Shown: in pieces, positions 62,503 through 64,000 of the stretch
Position numbering within the stretch: the first letter of the stretch is position 1
How the letters are laid out: every line of letters starts with the position of its first letter
Assembly (NCBI GenBank): GCA_017396945.1
Contig: JAFQKI010000008.1
Coordinates: 47,343-111,342, forward strand
Reading direction: 5' to 3'
DNA from: Muribaculaceae bacterium
Lineage (GTDB): Bacteria; Bacteroidota; Bacteroidia; Bacteroidales; Muribaculaceae
DNA: 64,000 nucleotides
Notes under the pieces: generated by a model
Databases searched by the model: none
Seen by the model: only the letters and a program-made list of their open reading frames with translations
Told to the model about the DNA's origin: nothing
Position numbers and translations under genes: made by a program

Positions 62503-64000
62503 ATGCATAAAAACGAGCTTCCCTCAGGTGCGATTATAAATAGTGGCAACACAAGTTATAAAATTGTAAAAACTCTCGGACGCGGAGGGTTTGGCATAAC
62601 ATATCTTGCCGAAAGTTCGATTCGGATAGGAAGCATCAAAGTTAACGCAAAATTTGCGTTAAAAGAACACTTCCTAAGCGATGTATGCGAAAGAGACCAC
62701 GAAACATTGAAAGTGCGCAATTCAAAAGCATCACAGGGGAAAGTTAATGATAGTTTGGCTGACTTTATCGCCGAAGCGACACGTCTCAGCCAGTTAGACC
62801 ACCCCAACATCGTGTGTGTCAACGAGGTCTTTCAAGCCAACGACACCGCCTACTATGTAATGGAATTTATCGAAGGGAAAAATCTGCGCTCATACATTTA
62901 TCGCAATGGCGCCGTCAACGAGCGGCAAATGCTCGAAATCATCTCCCCCTTGCTGCATGCCACACAATATATGCATGACAACAATATGACTCACCTCGAC
63001 ATCAAACCCGACAATGTAATGTTGAAAGTTGATGACGAGACAGGTCAATATGTTCCAATGCTCATAGATTTCGGGTTAGCCAAACACTATGACAGTGACG
63101 GGCATCCCACATCAACAATTCGTTTGCAAGGATGTAGCGATGGTTATGCCCCTATGGAACAATATGCGGGCATTAGATCATTCACTCCGCAAGCCGACAT
63201 CTACGCAATTGGCGCATTGATGATGTATATGCTGACAGGACGTGACCCTATCGTTGCAAGTGACCAAAGCACCGATAAAATTTTAACCACACTACCCAAC
63301 GAAATTTCAGACAACACCCGCAACGCTATAGTCCATGCCATGCAAACGTTACGAAGCGCACGCACTTCCTCGGTAAAAGAATTGGCATCGGAACTTGGGA
63401 TTACTCTGAAAACTGGTGAAATTGCGCCTCTACCGGAAAGACCCGCCGGAATAATTATGCCCCACGAAAATACTCATAATGACAAACGCAACAACGGAAT
63501 TGATGTCATCAAAAAGAAAAAACATTCCTCAGATTGGATTATGCCGTTGCTGTTTGTCGCGATATTTCTCCTCACCGGCGCAATCACATGGTTTTTCATC
63601 AAAGGGGATAAGCACAATAGCGCGACTGCCGACACATCAAGCGTCGTAGTTGAGAAACAAACAACAGAACCAGCTCCGACTCGACCCCCAACGCAACAAC
63701 CACCGAGACAAGAGCCTATAAATACCCAGGAGCCGGTTATTCAATCTCCACATAACGATGTTGAAGCTGAAATCAGAGAGTTTGTTGAGTTGATGCAGCC
63801 TCAAATCGGGATGGACTTTAACGGAGTCGTTATATCCGATATCTATTATGATGGGAATACATTGGTATATGTCAATAACATTTCTAATATCGCGTTTTCA
63901 GATATAGGCATGACAAAAGACGAATTTATCAACACGACAAAAGATAACATGTTCAAAATGGGTATCCCTTCATTTAACGAGAACGACCGCAAGTTTTACA
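62503..64000 (+). CDS. Membrane Ser/Thr protein kinase (3' end outside window)
   Basis: The frame is open for 499 codons to the window end. It encodes a eukaryote-like kinase domain at residues about 17-300. The Gly loop is TLGRGGFGITYLAE, the ATP-binding Lys is in FALKEHF, the catalytic loop is THLDIKPDNVM (near residue 165) and the DFG motif is in LIDFGLAKHY (near 189). GYAPMEQY and the ADIYAIGALMMYMLTG segment follow, as in Bacteroidales kinases. One membrane helix lies at about residues 346-367, then a Pro/Gln/Thr-rich linker and a partly visible extracytoplasmic domain. All catalytic residues are present. It is divergent from the pseudokinase operon, suggesting a functional pair. Confidence 0.88.
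   Translation, partial: MHKNELPSGAIINSGNTSYKIVKTLGRGGFGITYLAESSIRIGSIKVNAKFALKEHFLSDVCERDHETLKVRNSKASQGKVNDSLADFIAEATRLSQLDHPNIVCVNEVFQANDTAYYVMEFIEGKNLRSYIYRNGAVNERQMLEIISPLLHATQYMHDNNMTHLDIKPDNVMLKVDDETGQYVPMLIDFGLAKHYDSDGHPTSTIRLQGCSDGYAPMEQYAGIRSFTPQADIYAIGALMMYMLTGRDPIVASDQSTDKILTTLPNEISDNTRNAIVHAMQTLRSARTSSVKELASELGITLKTGEIAPLPERPAGIIMPHENTHNDKRNNGIDVIKKKKHSSDWIMPLLFVAIFLLTGAITWFFIKGDKHNSATADTSSVVVEKQTTEPAPTRPPTQQPPRQEPINTQEPVIQSPHNDVEAEIREFVELMQPQIGMDFNGVVISDIYYDGNTLVYVNNISNIAFSDIGMTKDEFINTTKDNMFKMGIPSFNENDRKFY

Noticed and set aside
1-64000. CRISPR arrays, tRNA or rRNA genes, insertion sequences
   Set aside because: No regularly spaced repeats, cloverleaf-like or rRNA-like sequence and no transposase-like or integrase-like protein were seen on either strand.

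Overview
The window is chromosomal DNA from a member of the Bacteroidales, probably a gut organism of the Muribaculaceae/Bacteroidaceae type (inference). The reasons are a SusC/SusD/SusE/SusF outer-membrane locus, two secreted proteins with type IX secretion (Por) C-terminal sorting domains, a fused SecDF, the Bacteroidetes-style dcw cluster with an enlarged MraY and no murF, A-rich leaders with little Shine-Dalgarno signal, and many upstream boxes fitting the Bacteroidetes -7 consensus TAnnTTTG. No rRNA, tRNA, CRISPR array or insertion sequence was recognised.

Layout. 1-3780: minus-strand pdxJ-exbB-exbD-tonB (tonB cut by the window edge), divergent from nadK and a YgjP-type metallopeptidase. 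3781-4113: non-coding strip with an antisense remnant resembling RelA/SpoT. 4114-8955: minus-strand tripartite export operon (TolC, HlyD, two ABC-2 permeases) with no ATPase gene. 9117-10306: a small membrane protein, a 42-codon remnant of a VWA-domain gene and a zinc-ribbon membrane protein. 10396-14339: polyprenyl diphosphate synthase divergent from polA. 14426-15730: a G+C-rich gene of unknown function. 16223-23848: susC-susD-susE-susF with no enzyme or regulator beside it. 24004-27243: dusB, a DUF2807 protein and a polysaccharide flippase. 27402-28855: an A+T-rich AbiE-type toxin-antitoxin pair with a palindromic operator, bracketed by imperfect direct repeats. 29024-33291: a secreted NAGPA-type protein, an unknown protein with three internal repeats and a sirtuin. 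33515-48532: the dcw cluster rsmH-ftsL-ftsI-murE-mraY-murD-ftsW-murG-murC-ftsQ-ftsA-ftsZ. 48614-53144 (minus): a secreted glycerophosphodiester phosphodiesterase and an RsmF-type rRNA methyltransferase. 53374-59953: secDF, topA and an RluA-family pseudouridine synthase. 59987-64000: a minus-strand operon of lipoprotein, membrane pseudokinase and YghO-like acetyltransferase, divergent from a membrane Ser/Thr kinase that runs off the window.

How the genes work together. Most of the window is core housekeeping: peptidoglycan precursor synthesis and septation in the dcw cluster, secretion, replication and RNA modification. ExbB/ExbD/TonB would energise outer-membrane receptors such as the SusC here. 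The SusCDEF proteins capture a glycan at the surface. The accessory material most worth a second look is the AbiE cassette, with its operator, near-leaderless promoter and flanking repeats, and the kinase/pseudokinase pair at the right edge. The decayed VWA and RelA/SpoT-like fragments and the triple-repeat unknown protein come next. No single complete, wholly new system could be proven from the sequence alone.
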